Assembly: GCF_900187385.1 (NCBI RefSeq)
Contig: NZ_FYEY01000001.1
Location: 5,146,001-5,210,000, forward strand
Length of the DNA: 64,000 nt
From: Streptomyces sp. 2114.4
GTDB taxonomy: Bacteria > Actinomycetota > Actinomycetes > Streptomycetales > Streptomycetaceae
Direction of reading: 5' to 3'
The notes below the pieces were generated by a model. The model worked only from the letters and a program-made list of their open reading frames with translations. It made no database searches and had not been told where the DNA came from. This document shows, in pieces, positions 33,401-41,545 of the stretch (its first letter is position 1; every line of letters begins with the position of its first letter). Made by a program: the position numbers and the translations under genes.

Positions 33401-34822
33401 GTGAGTGAGCGCGGAAGCAAAGGACGCGGGAGCAAGGCGCGCGGAAGCGAGGGGCGCCGAAGCGAGGAGCGCGGAAGCGCGGGACGCGGCGGGCCGTCAC
33501 CGGCGGCCGAGGCCGCGGCCGGGGAACTGGTCGGGCAGGTGCTCGGCAGCGTCCGCTACGCGCCGGACGGTGCGCAGGCCGAGGACGCCATCGAGGCGGG
33601 CGCCTCGATGCTGGCCGCGGCCGAGGCCGGCTGGGAGGCGGTGAGCGCGGCGGTGGTCGCCGCCGCCGTGACGGGCGTACGGCAGTGCTGGGCGGGCGGC
33701 TGGCAGCCCGCCGACCTGGAGCGGATCGTCCGGCGTGACGCATCCGACGCCTCCCTGGTGGCCGTGGTCGTCGACGCCGTCGCGGCCGAAGCGGCCCGGC
33801 CGCCGGCCGCGCGGACCGTCCGGGACACCCGCTGGGCCGAGCAGCTGCGGCAGCTCGGTGCCGAGGTCTGGTGGGCCTCCGATGCCGGCTACCTCGACGC
33901 ACTGGCCGAGCGCCGCCGCGCCTCCCGCTTCGAGACCGCGTACGACGTACTGGCGGCCCTGCGCGCCCTCGCCCGGCTGCCCCGTATCACCCCGCTGCCG
34001 GCCCCGCCGCCGTCCGGCCGGGGAGACGGCCCCGCCGGCGCCGCCGCCGCACGTGCCCTCGGACGGATCCGCGGGCTGCTCGCCAAGGCTGAGGCGACCC
34101 ACTACGCCGAGGAGGCGGAGGCGCTGTCCGCCAAGGCGCAGGAGCTGATGGCCCGGCACAGCATCGACGAGGCGCTGCTCGACAGCGCCGCCGCGCCGGG
34201 CGGGCGGACCGGCGGCCCCTCCGCGGTCCGTATCGGCATCGAGGGCCCGTACGAACAGGCCAAGGCGCTGCTGCTCGACGCGGTGGCGGCCGCCAACCGC
34301 TGCCAGGCCGTCTGGGCCGCCGACGTCGGCTTCTCCACCCTCATCGGCTTCGCGCCGGACCTGGAGGCGGCCGAGATGCTCTACACCTCGCTGCTGCTCC
34401 AGGCCACGGCCGCGATGCACCGCGCGGGCGACGACCACCATCGAGCGCTCAAACAGCAGGGACAGGACCGAGCTCTCAAGGAACGGGTGGGTACCCCCCT
34501 GCCCCGTGGCCGCTCCCGCCGTACCCGGGACTTCCGCCAGGCCTTCCTCGTCGCCTACGCCGACCGCATCCGCGACCGGCTCGGAGCGGCCACCGCCGCC
34601 GCCACGGCCGCCGCCACCGCCGAGTCCGCCGCAGCGGCCCCCGGCCTCCTCCCGGTCCTCGCCGCCCGTGAACGCGCCGTGGCACAGACCACCGGCGCCC
34701 TCTTCCCCGACACCGCCCCGGTCCGCCTCCGCGGCGTACGCGACGCGGACGGCTGGCACCAGGGCAGAGCGGCAGCGGACCGGGCACGACTGGGCGAGGG
34801 GAGCGGGGCGGGGGAGGACTGA
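33401..34822 (+). CDS. DUF2786 domain protein with RGS-repeat N-terminus
   Basis: 473 residues from GTG 33401 (no good Shine-Dalgarno; start uncertain). Residues 3-30 are repeated Arg-Gly-Ser-Lys/Glu/Ala units encoded by GCGGAAGC-like DNA repeats. A ~200-residue helical region follows, then the DUF2786 block ALGRIRGLLAKAEATHYAEEAEALSAKAQELMARHSIDEALLD, then a C-terminal domain with FAPDLEAAEMLYTSLLLQ and SRRTRDFRQAFLVAYADRI. The biochemical role of DUF2786 proteins is not known to me. The C-terminal part is Ala-rich. Confidence 0.85.
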   Translation: MSERGSKGRGSKARGSEGRRSEERGSAGRGGPSPAAEAAAGELVGQVLGSVRYAPDGAQAEDAIEAGASMLAAAEAGWEAVSAAVVAAAVTGVRQCWAGGWQPADLERIVRRDASDASLVAVVVDAVAAEAARPPAARTVRDTRWAEQLRQLGAEVWWASDAGYLDALAERRRASRFETAYDVLAALRALARLPRITPLPAPPPSGRGDGPAGAAAARALGRIRGLLAKAEATHYAEEAEALSAKAQELMARHSIDEALLDSAAAPGGRTGGPSAVRIGIEGPYEQAKALLLDAVAAANRCQAVWAADVGFSTLIGFAPDLEAAEMLYTSLLLQATAAMHRAGDDHHRALKQQGQDRALKERVGTPLPRGRSRRTRDFRQAFLVAYADRIRDRLGAATAAATAAATAESAAAAPGLLPVLAARERAVAQTTGALFPDTAPVRLRGVRDADGWHQGRAAADRARLGEGSGAGED

Positions 34823-34886
34823 GCCCGCGGCCCTGACCCACGCACGTGTGCGGCCCTGACCGCACGTGTTGCGCCGGCAACCCGTG

Positions 34887-35528
34887 TTACGCCAGCAACC
34901 CGCGCTCCAGAGCCGTGATCACGGCCGCCGTGCGGTCCGACACCTCCAGCTTCTTGAACGCACGCAGGAGGTGGGTCTTCACCGTGGCCTCACCGATGAA
35001 CAGCTCCCGGCCGATGTCGGCATTGGTCAGTCCCTGGCTGACCAGCCGCAGGACCTCGCACTCCCGGGCGGACAGCGGCGTCGGCTCCGCCGCCCGCGCC
35101 CGGAACAGCTTGGTGGCCAGCGACGGGGTCAGCACGGTCCCCCCGCGCGCCGCAGCGTGCACGGCCTCGATCAGCTCGGCCCGGGAACTCCCCTTGAGGA
35201 GATAGCCGGCCGCGCCCGCCTCCACGGCCCGCAGGATGTCGGAGTCGTCCTCGTAGGTGGTGACGATGACCACCTTGCTGCGCGGCGCCTGCCGCAGGAT
35301 GTGCCCCGTGGCGGCGACCCCGTCCATCCCGCCCATCCGCAGATCGAGCAGCACGACGTCCGGCAACAGCCGGGTCGCCAGCGTCACGGCTTCCTCGCCG
35401 GAGCCCGCCTGCCCCACCACCTCGATGCTTGGATCGGACTCCAGGATCGCGCACAGGCCCTCGCGGACGACGGGGTGATCGTCGGCGAGCAGCACCCGCA
35501 CCGCGACCGTGTCCTCAACGCTCATCAT
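34887..35528 (-). CDS. NarL/LuxR-family response regulator
   Basis: 213 residues. Receiver domain: LLADDHPVV (acidic pocket), VVLLDLRMGGMDG with phospho-acceptor Asp, VTTYEDD and KGSSRAEL (Lys). The C-terminal LuxR helix-turn-helix is LSARECEVLRLVSQGLTNADIGRELFIGEATVKTHL. It overlaps the 3' end of the histidine kinase gene by 14 bp, so kinase and regulator form a coupled pair. Start ATG 35528 or the next ATG codon. Confidence 0.95.
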   Translation of the reverse strand: MMSVEDTVAVRVLLADDHPVVREGLCAILESDPSIEVVGQAGSGEEAVTLATRLLPDVVLLDLRMGGMDGVAATGHILRQAPRSKVVIVTTYEDDSDILRAVEAGAAGYLLKGSSRAELIEAVHAAARGGTVLTPSLATKLFRARAAEPTPLSARECEVLRLVSQGLTNADIGRELFIGEATVKTHLLRAFKKLEVSDRTAAVITALERGLLA

Positions 35529-36897
35529 CCGCCGCCTTCACCTGATGGCCCGCCTTCACCCGGTGGCCCGCCGCAGCCGGCGCCGCCGTCCGGTCCGCAG
35601 CCGGCGCCGCCGTCCGGTCCGCGGTCTCCTCCAAGGGCACCGTCACCTCGACGGTGGTGCCCACCCCCGGCTCGCTCACCACGTCCAGTACGCCACCGGT
35701 CTGTGCCACCCGCGTCGCCATGCCCCGCAGCCCGAAGCCCCCGCCGTCCCCCTGGCCCGGTCCCGGCGCACCACGCTCCTGTTCCCTCCCGGCCACTCCC
35801 GCCCCCGCCTTCGCATCGAACCCCTTGCCGTCATCGGCCACACGGAGCACGACCTGCCCCGCGCCGTACCGGAGCGTCAGCTCCACCGCGCGGGCATCGG
35901 CGTGCTTGCGCACATTCGCCCCGGCCTCCTGCGCGGCACGCAGCAGTACGACATTGACCGCCATCGGCAGCGGCCGCTCAACGCCCTCGACGGCGAAGCG
36001 CACCAGCAGCCCGCTCTCCGCGGTCAGTCCGTCCGCCTGCCGCCGCAGCGCCTGCGCCAAGGAGCTCTCCCGCAGGGACGCGGGTGTCCGGTCGGCCACG
36101 AAGGCGCGCGCCTCGACCAGGCTCTCCTTGGCCACCCGCCCGACCAGCGCGAGGTGTTTCCGGGCGACGGCGGGGGCGCCCTCCACCTCCGAATCCGCGG
36201 CCTGCACCAGGCTGATGATGCTGGTCAGGCTCTGCGCGAGGGTGTCATGGATCTCCCGTGCCAGCCGCTCGCGTTCGGCGAAGATCCCGGCCTGGTGCGA
36301 CAGGCGGGCCACCTGCTCACGGTTCTGCCGCAGCTCCTCGATCAGTTCGGCGTGCTCCTTGTTCTGCCGTACCACCCGCTTGATCCACAGCCCGAGGAGT
36401 ACCGACAGGGCGATCCCGAGCAGCGAAGCCAGCAGCACGAACATCACGACGGGTCCCGCAGTGCCGCCGCGCAGCCACAGCACCGTCACGGGGACGAGGT
36501 TGCCGAGGACGCCGGCCACCAGCGCCGATCTGGTCGCCAGGCTCATCATCAGCATCGGGATGAGGCCGAACAGGGCGAACGAACTCATCAGATCGACGGC
36601 GGTGGCGATCCCGAACAGCACGAAGAGCCCGACGGGAAAGATGACGTTCCGCCGGTCGCTCTCGTGACGCAGCATCAACGGCCGCCCGATGCCCGCATAC
36701 CAGGGCACGATCAGCGTCAGCGCGGCGATGGCAACCACCCGACCGCCCTGCGGGACCCCGGAGGCCCCGGAGCCCGCGGGGGCCCCGGAGGCGAACACCA
36801 GCCCCGTGGTGACCAGATAGCAGATCACGAAGTAGCTGTCCCACAGCCCGAACCACCGCACCCGCGCCTCGGGCGCGCGCCGCGCCTCAGCCGTCAC
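35515..36897 (-). CDS. DesK-type sensor histidine kinase
   Basis: 460 residues from GTG 36897. Five or six hydrophobic helices (~20-190), then HisKA_3 motif ERERLAREIHDTLAQSLTSII with phospho-acceptor His and an HATPase domain (AAQEAGANVRKHA N-box, VADDGKGFD, GGGFGLRGM). It phosphorylates the adjacent regulator. Between the G1 and G2 boxes is an inserted Gly/Glu-rich stretch (AGVAGREQERGAPGPGQGDGGG). The C-terminus has a duplicated TAAPAADRTAAPAA. The start lies in the downstream copy of a 19-bp tandem duplication carrying the ribosome-binding site. Confidence 0.93.
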   Translation of the reverse strand: MTAEARRAPEARVRWFGLWDSYFVICYLVTTGLVFASGAPAGSGASGVPQGGRVVAIAALTLIVPWYAGIGRPLMLRHESDRRNVIFPVGLFVLFGIATAVDLMSSFALFGLIPMLMMSLATRSALVAGVLGNLVPVTVLWLRGGTAGPVVMFVLLASLLGIALSVLLGLWIKRVVRQNKEHAELIEELRQNREQVARLSHQAGIFAERERLAREIHDTLAQSLTSIISLVQAADSEVEGAPAVARKHLALVGRVAKESLVEARAFVADRTPASLRESSLAQALRRQADGLTAESGLLVRFAVEGVERPLPMAVNVVLLRAAQEAGANVRKHADARAVELTLRYGAGQVVLRVADDGKGFDAKAGAGVAGREQERGAPGPGQGDGGGFGLRGMATRVAQTGGVLDVVSEPGVGTTVEVTVPLEETADRTAAPAADRTAAPAAAGHRVKAGHQVKAADDER

Positions 36898-36933
36898 CGT
36901 GTCCCCCTGGATACCACCGTGTCCCCCTGGATA
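36895..36933. repeat. tandem duplication of the kinase ribosome-binding site and start codon
   Basis: 19-bp direct repeat CACCGTGTCCCCCTGGATA at 36895-36913 and 36915-36933. On the minus strand each copy carries AGGGGGACACGGTG, so the upstream GTG opens a 7-codon frame ending in TGA that overlaps the true GTG start (GTGA). Confidence 0.7.
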
Positions 36934-37296
36934 TGAGCGCCCCGCACCTGAGAGAGCGAGTGCGGCCGCGCGCCCAGTCCTATCACCCCTCCTCCCCGAC
37001 GCCGCGCTGTCCACCGACCGGTGGACAGCCGAATCCACCGGTCGGTCGTCCCCCGTCAACCGCTCCTCCCCATAACGTCGTTGCTGGCCCCTCACGGGCT
37101 CGAAGAAGACCCGGAAGAAACCCCTAAAGAAACCCCTAAAGAAACCCTGGACAAGGCCCAGGGAAGTCCCAGGGGCGGAACTCCGGACAAGGGAATCCGC
37201 CAACCGTCGGCACTCCCGTAAGGGGAACTCTCCGAACCGCGGCGCACCCGCCGAGAGCAAGACAATTCGCAGCACCGAAGAAAGGCCCGGATTTCC
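36934..37296. promoter_or_regulatory. divergent intergenic region between kinase and membrane protein genes
   Basis: Two near-identical sites in opposite orientation, CCACCGACCGGT (37011-37022) and CCACCGGTCGGT (37035-37046), the first within GTCCACC-GACC-GGTGGAC. AAAGAAACCCCT is repeated near 37120-37145, and the hairpin TGGACAAGGCCCAGGG follows. No gene seen. The paired sites are candidates for the response regulator. Confidence 0.45.
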
Positions 37297-37848
37297 ATGG
37301 ACCACCTGAGTCAGTTCGCCACCGCACTCATCGCCAGTGCCACCATCCTCACCATCATCCTGGCGACCGACCTGGGCCGTCGCCGGGTCACCAACATGCG
37401 CATGCTGCGCTCCGTGCTGGCGGTCGCCATCATCATTGCGCTCTTTGTGCACTCCTTGCCGACGTCCGGGAACGCACCTTCGTTTCAGCTCATAGGCTGT
37501 GGCGTGGGCGTGATCTGCGGCCTGATCGCCGGCGCACTTCTCCCCGCCCACCGCGGCAGTGACGGCCAGATCTACACCACCGGCGGATTCGGTTACGCCC
37601 TGGTCTGGATCGTCCTTTCCACCGCCCGTGTCCTTTTCGCCTACGGTGCCGAGCACTGGTTCGCCGAGGGCCTGGTCCGCTTCAGCATCGAAAACCAGCT
37701 CAGTGGCCCCGATGTCTACGCCAATGCCTTTGTCTTCATGTCACTTGCCATGGTTGTCACCAGGACCGCGGTCCTCGTGACAAAGCGCCGCCGCCTCCGC
37801 CACGCGGTCGCCGACCAGGCGGCCACGGAGCAGCCGGCCGCGGTCTGA
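37297..37848 (+). CDS. multi-pass membrane protein, unknown
   Basis: 183 residues (MDHLSQFATALIASATILTIILATDLGRRRVTNMR). At least five hydrophobic helices: ATALIASATILTIILA, MLRSVLAVAIIIALFVHSL, LIGCGVGVICGLIAGALL, GYALVWIVLSTARVLFAYG and AFVFMSLAMVVTRTAVLV. No enzyme motif seen. GAAAGG precedes ATG 37297. It diverges from the two-component system and may be its target. Confidence 0.82.
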   Translation: MDHLSQFATALIASATILTIILATDLGRRRVTNMRMLRSVLAVAIIIALFVHSLPTSGNAPSFQLIGCGVGVICGLIAGALLPAHRGSDGQIYTTGGFGYALVWIVLSTARVLFAYGAEHWFAEGLVRFSIENQLSGPDVYANAFVFMSLAMVVTRTAVLVTKRRRLRHAVADQAATEQPAAV

Positions 37849-38127
37849 CGGCGCACCGTCCACCGGCCGGCGCCTGCCCGTCGGCCGTCCGGCCGCCTGG
37901 CGCCGCCGGAAAGAAGGGAGGGCCGGGCCGATCGGGGGACGGCCCGGCCCTCCCCTCGCCTCCCTTGCCCCCCTCGCCTCCCCTCGCCCCCTCCCGCGTC
38001 CTCCTGCGCCGTATGGCCGCCCGATTGAACACACGCCTCCGGCCGCCCGTACAGATAGCGACGGCGCCGACCTCCCGAGTCCGGTCCGCCGCGCCACCAC
38101 CGGGCCTCGCACGGAAGGACCTTCGGG

Positions 38128-39978
38128 TTGTCGCACTTCACGCGCTCTGACCAGCCGCCACAGGAGAAGCAGGCGCCCCCGACCGGGGACTCGTCCCAGG
38201 ACGGCCCCAACGGTCCAGCGGAGCACGCGCCGGACGCCCCGGACGCCCCGGACACTGACCGCGACGCCGCTCCGAAGGAACCCACAGTCCGCGCCGCCCC
38301 CCTCCGGGACCGCGGCTGGCGCGACCGCCACCCGGCCCTGGCGCGGGCAGCGGCGTGGACCACCACTGCCCTGGCCGCCGCGCTGGTGCTCGTCACCCTC
38401 CTGCTGCCGAACGACCCCAACCGCCTCACACCCGCCGAATTCATCCGCATACCGGTAGAAGGGATAGCCGGCGCCGCCCTGCTGCTCCTCCTGCCGCAGA
38501 AGGCGCGGCGGCCGGCCGCGGTGCTCGCGGGAGTCGTGCTCGGCGTGCTGACCCTCCTGGACCTCCTCGACATCGGCTTCATCGAGGTGCTGGGCCGGGG
38601 ATTCAACGTGGTGTTCGACTGGGTCCTGCTCGGCGACGGCGCCTCCTTCCTCCAGGACTCCATAGGCCGCACGGGCACGATCGGAGTCGAGATCGCGGCC
38701 GTACTCCTCGTCCTCGCCCTGCTCGTCCTCCCCGCACTGGCGGTCGTGCGGCTCAGCAACCTCATGGCCCGGCACGCCACCAGGGCGGCCGGCACCACCC
38801 TCGTCCTCGGTACCGCCTGGGTCCTCTCCGCGGCCCTCGGCCTGCAGATCGCCGGTGCGCCGGTCGCCTCCCGCAGCACCTCCGACCTCGTCCAGGCCCG
38901 CATGGACGGCGTGAGCGCGACCCTCAAGGACGAGCGGGCATTCGCCAAGGAAGCCGCGAGCGACCCCTACCACCACACACCGGGAAACCGGCTGCTGACC
39001 GCGCTGCGCGGCAAGGACGTCATCTTCACCTTCATAGAGAGCTACGGACGCAGCGCGGTCCAGGACAAGCTGATGGCGCCGGGCGTCGACGCCACGCTCG
39101 CCAAGGGGACCGAACGGCTGCGGGCGGCCGGCTACTCCGCCCGCAGCGGCTGGCTCACCTCGGCGACGTACGGCGGCAGCAGCTGGCTGGGCCACTCCAC
39201 CTTCCTGTCCGGCCTGTGGATCGACAATCAGCAGCGCTACCGCACCGTTACCGCGGGCGATCACCTGACCCTCACCAGCGCCTTCAAACGCACCGGTGCC
39301 TGGCGCACCGTCGGCATCATGCCCGGCGTCACCAAAAGCTGGCCGGAGGCCAAGTTCTACGGCCTCGACCACGTCTACGACTCCCGGGAACTCGGCTACA
39401 AGGGCCCCAAGTTCAGCTGGTCGACGATGCCCGACCAGTACAGCCTCGCCGCCTTCGAGCGCCTGGAGCACGGAAAACCGCGCCACAAGCCCCTGATGTC
39501 CGAGATCATCCTGACCTCCAGCCACAACCCCTGGGCGCCCCTCCCCAAGACCCTCCCCTGGAACAAGGTCGGCGACGGCTCCGTCTACGACTCCATCGAG
39601 AAGTCCGGCAAGAATCCCGTGGACGTGTGGCAGCAGACCGACAAGGTGCGCACCGAGTACGGCAAGTCCATCCAGTACTCCCTGAACAGCCTCATCTCGT
39701 ACGTCGAGAAGTACGGCAACAAGAACACCGTGCTGGTCTTCCTCGGCGACCACCAGCCCGTCGCCAAGGTCTCCGGCGACCACGCCAGCAGGGACGTCCC
39801 GGTCGCGATCGTCGCCCACGACCCCGACGTCCTGAAGCGCATCTCCGACTGGCACTGGACTCCGAGCCTCAACCCCGGCCACAAAGCCCCGGTCTGGCGG
39901 ATGGACACCTTCCGCGACCGCTTCCTGAAGGCCTACGGCTCACACCCCGGCTCCGCCACACCTCCGGCCACCCACTGA
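38128..39978 (+). CDS. sulfatase-fold membrane protein (LtaS/phosphoglycerol-transferase-like)
   Basis: 616 residues, apparently starting at TTG 38128 with GAAGGAC 8 bp upstream. A hydrophilic acidic N-terminus precedes four or five membrane helices (~75-255). The extracytoplasmic domain has alkaline-phosphatase-superfamily features: VIFTFIESYGRS at the metal/nucleophile end, SATYGGSSWLGHSTFLSGLW (a Thr or Ser nucleophile region), EIILTSSHNPW and VLVFLGDHQPV with metal-binding Asp-His. Relatives transfer phosphoglycerol or phosphoethanolamine to cell-envelope polymers; the substrate here is unknown. Confidence 0.82.
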   Translation: MSHFTRSDQPPQEKQAPPTGDSSQDGPNGPAEHAPDAPDAPDTDRDAAPKEPTVRAAPLRDRGWRDRHPALARAAAWTTTALAAALVLVTLLLPNDPNRLTPAEFIRIPVEGIAGAALLLLLPQKARRPAAVLAGVVLGVLTLLDLLDIGFIEVLGRGFNVVFDWVLLGDGASFLQDSIGRTGTIGVEIAAVLLVLALLVLPALAVVRLSNLMARHATRAAGTTLVLGTAWVLSAALGLQIAGAPVASRSTSDLVQARMDGVSATLKDERAFAKEAASDPYHHTPGNRLLTALRGKDVIFTFIESYGRSAVQDKLMAPGVDATLAKGTERLRAAGYSARSGWLTSATYGGSSWLGHSTFLSGLWIDNQQRYRTVTAGDHLTLTSAFKRTGAWRTVGIMPGVTKSWPEAKFYGLDHVYDSRELGYKGPKFSWSTMPDQYSLAAFERLEHGKPRHKPLMSEIILTSSHNPWAPLPKTLPWNKVGDGSVYDSIEKSGKNPVDVWQQTDKVRTEYGKSIQYSLNSLISYVEKYGNKNTVLVFLGDHQPVAKVSGDHASRDVPVAIVAHDPDVLKRISDWHWTPSLNPGHKAPVWRMDTFRDRFLKAYGSHPGSATPPATH

Positions 39979-40189
39979 CCGCCGATGCACACACACCCCG
40001 GACACACCCGGACGCCAACAGACACACCCGGCCGCACCCGGGCCGCAGCCCTCAAGAACAGGCCCGATTCGCCGCAGTCGATCCGCACCGCTGCGCCGGA
40101 CCGCGCCGCCGCTGCCCCGGAATCCCGGCGGCGCCGAAGCCACCTGCACACCCTCGACGTCCCACAGCTTCATGCTCCTGAAGCGGCGA

Positions 40190-40576
40190 TCAGGCGTCGG
40201 GCTGCCCAGACGCGGGACGGGGAGCTTCGAGGCGGAGGACGAGGGCACGCAGGGCGCGGAGTTCGGTGTCCAGCGCCTGCGCGCCTTCGCGGGTGAGGAC
40301 AATCCACGTTCGGGGGCGCCGACCGGCGTAACCCTTCTCCACGGTGATCAGATCCGACTCCTCCAGCACTTTCAGATGCCGGGAGAGATTTCCGTCGGTG
40401 ACGGCAAGTTGCTTCTTCAGGAAGCTGAACTCGACTCGGTCGGCTTCCCGGGCAACGGCGAGAATGCCGAGCCGCACGCGCTGGTGGACGGTGTCATCCA
40501 GCGACCGGGTCGGATGGAGTAGTTCCTCTTCCCGCTCCTCTTGCTCGCGCGCAGCGGGCGGGTCCTCGACGCTCAT
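40190..40576 (-). CDS. winged-helix transcriptional regulator (HTH_34/MarR-like)
   Basis: 128 residues from ATG 40576. The core VRLGILAVAREADRVEFSFLKKQLAVTDGNLSRHLKVLEESDLITVEKGYAGRRPRTWIVLTREG is the short winged-helix family that usually controls an adjacent membrane protein. Its start overlaps the stop of the upstream membrane protein gene by ATGA, so translation is coupled. Confidence 0.9.
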   Translation of the reverse strand: MSVEDPPAAREQEEREEELLHPTRSLDDTVHQRVRLGILAVAREADRVEFSFLKKQLAVTDGNLSRHLKVLEESDLITVEKGYAGRRPRTWIVLTREGAQALDTELRALRALVLRLEAPRPASGQPDA

Positions 40577-41406
40577 GCGGCAGCCGTACCCGCATCGGCG
40601 GTGCCGGACGCGGCTCGACGACGGGCCACCGCCCACTCGGCCAGGCCGGCGAGGAGCAGGATGGCGGCGAGCAGGCACGCCTTGGCCTGCGGGCCGTCGG
40701 TCCAGCCGGGGTCGGCGGGGTGCAGCCAGGGGAGCCATCCGCTGGCCCAGGAGGCACCGAGGTAGCCGGTGAGCAGCACGGCATGAGCGATGCCGGCGGC
40801 CGCGGCGATCCAGCTGCGTTCGGCCATCCCGAGGGCGAGCAGCCCGATGCCGACCAGGTACCACGGGGAGGCGTAGCTGTTCTCCAGCAGCGCGGCCTCC
40901 CACGACTGGTTCCTGCTGAACAGCAGGGCCATCAGGGCCGTCGTGATCGCTGCGGTGACTATGGCCGTCGTGCGGATCCACACGCCGCGGCGGGGGACGA
41001 TGCCCCGGGCCTCGCCGCGCAGGCGGTACCAGCGGGCGAAGACGAACCATGCCAGGGGGAGGAGCGCGAACCACACGCCCCAGGCGGCGAAGCGCAGCAC
41101 GGCGCCGTCGAACTCGCCCTTCAAACAGGGGGTTCCCGGTTCGTGGACGACGCACAGGCCGGTCAGCTCGGCGTAGGCGAAGTCCGGATAGGACGCGATG
41201 TTGCGGCCGTGGGCGCCGAAATTGAAGGCGTACCTGGCAATCGGAGCGGCCGCCAGCGCAAGCAGGCCGAAGCTGAGAAGGGAGACCCACGCGCCGTTCA
41301 TCTGCGCGCGGGCCCGGGCCCGCAGGCCTTCCGTCGCCGCTATCAGGCCGACCGCGTCCACCCTCGGTTCGGACCCCGCACTACTCAATGACGGTGCTCC
41401 CACCAT
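40573..41406 (-). CDS. membrane protein paired with the winged-helix regulator
   Basis: 277 residues from ATG 41406 (GGGGGGG just upstream; frame open to 41496). Seven or so hydrophobic helices, including WVSLLSFGLLALAAAPIARYAF, GVWFALLPLAWFVFARW, TTAIVTAAITTALMALLF and ACLLAAILLLAGLAEWAVA. An extracytoplasmic loop has two Cys (LCVVHEPGTPCLKGEFDG). Family not recognised. It is the first gene of a two-gene unit with the regulator. Confidence 0.82.
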   Translation of the reverse strand: MVGAPSLSSAGSEPRVDAVGLIAATEGLRARARAQMNGAWVSLLSFGLLALAAAPIARYAFNFGAHGRNIASYPDFAYAELTGLCVVHEPGTPCLKGEFDGAVLRFAAWGVWFALLPLAWFVFARWYRLRGEARGIVPRRGVWIRTTAIVTAAITTALMALLFSRNQSWEAALLENSYASPWYLVGIGLLALGMAERSWIAAAAGIAHAVLLTGYLGASWASGWLPWLHPADPGWTDGPQAKACLLAAILLLAGLAEWAVARRRAASGTADAGTAAA

Positions 41407-41482
41407 GCCCCCCCTTGTGATCACGCGTCGGCAGCACCGGCCGACGGACCGCCGGTCCCGGCCGCTCGCCGCTACTGCACTC

Positions 41483-41512
41483 ACTTTGTAATGCAAAGTA
41501 CATGGCAGTCAA
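41483..41512 (-). promoter_or_regulatory. promoter with overlapping palindromic operator
   Basis: On the minus strand TTGACT (41507-41512), 16-bp spacer and TACAAA (41485-41490) form a plausible promoter. The inverted repeat ACTTTG-N5-CAAAGT (41483-41499) covers the -10. It probably serves the membrane protein/regulator pair and is autorepressed. Confidence 0.55.
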
Positions 41513-41545
41513 GAGTGAGGTGAGTGGCTGCACCGCCTGGCGCCC

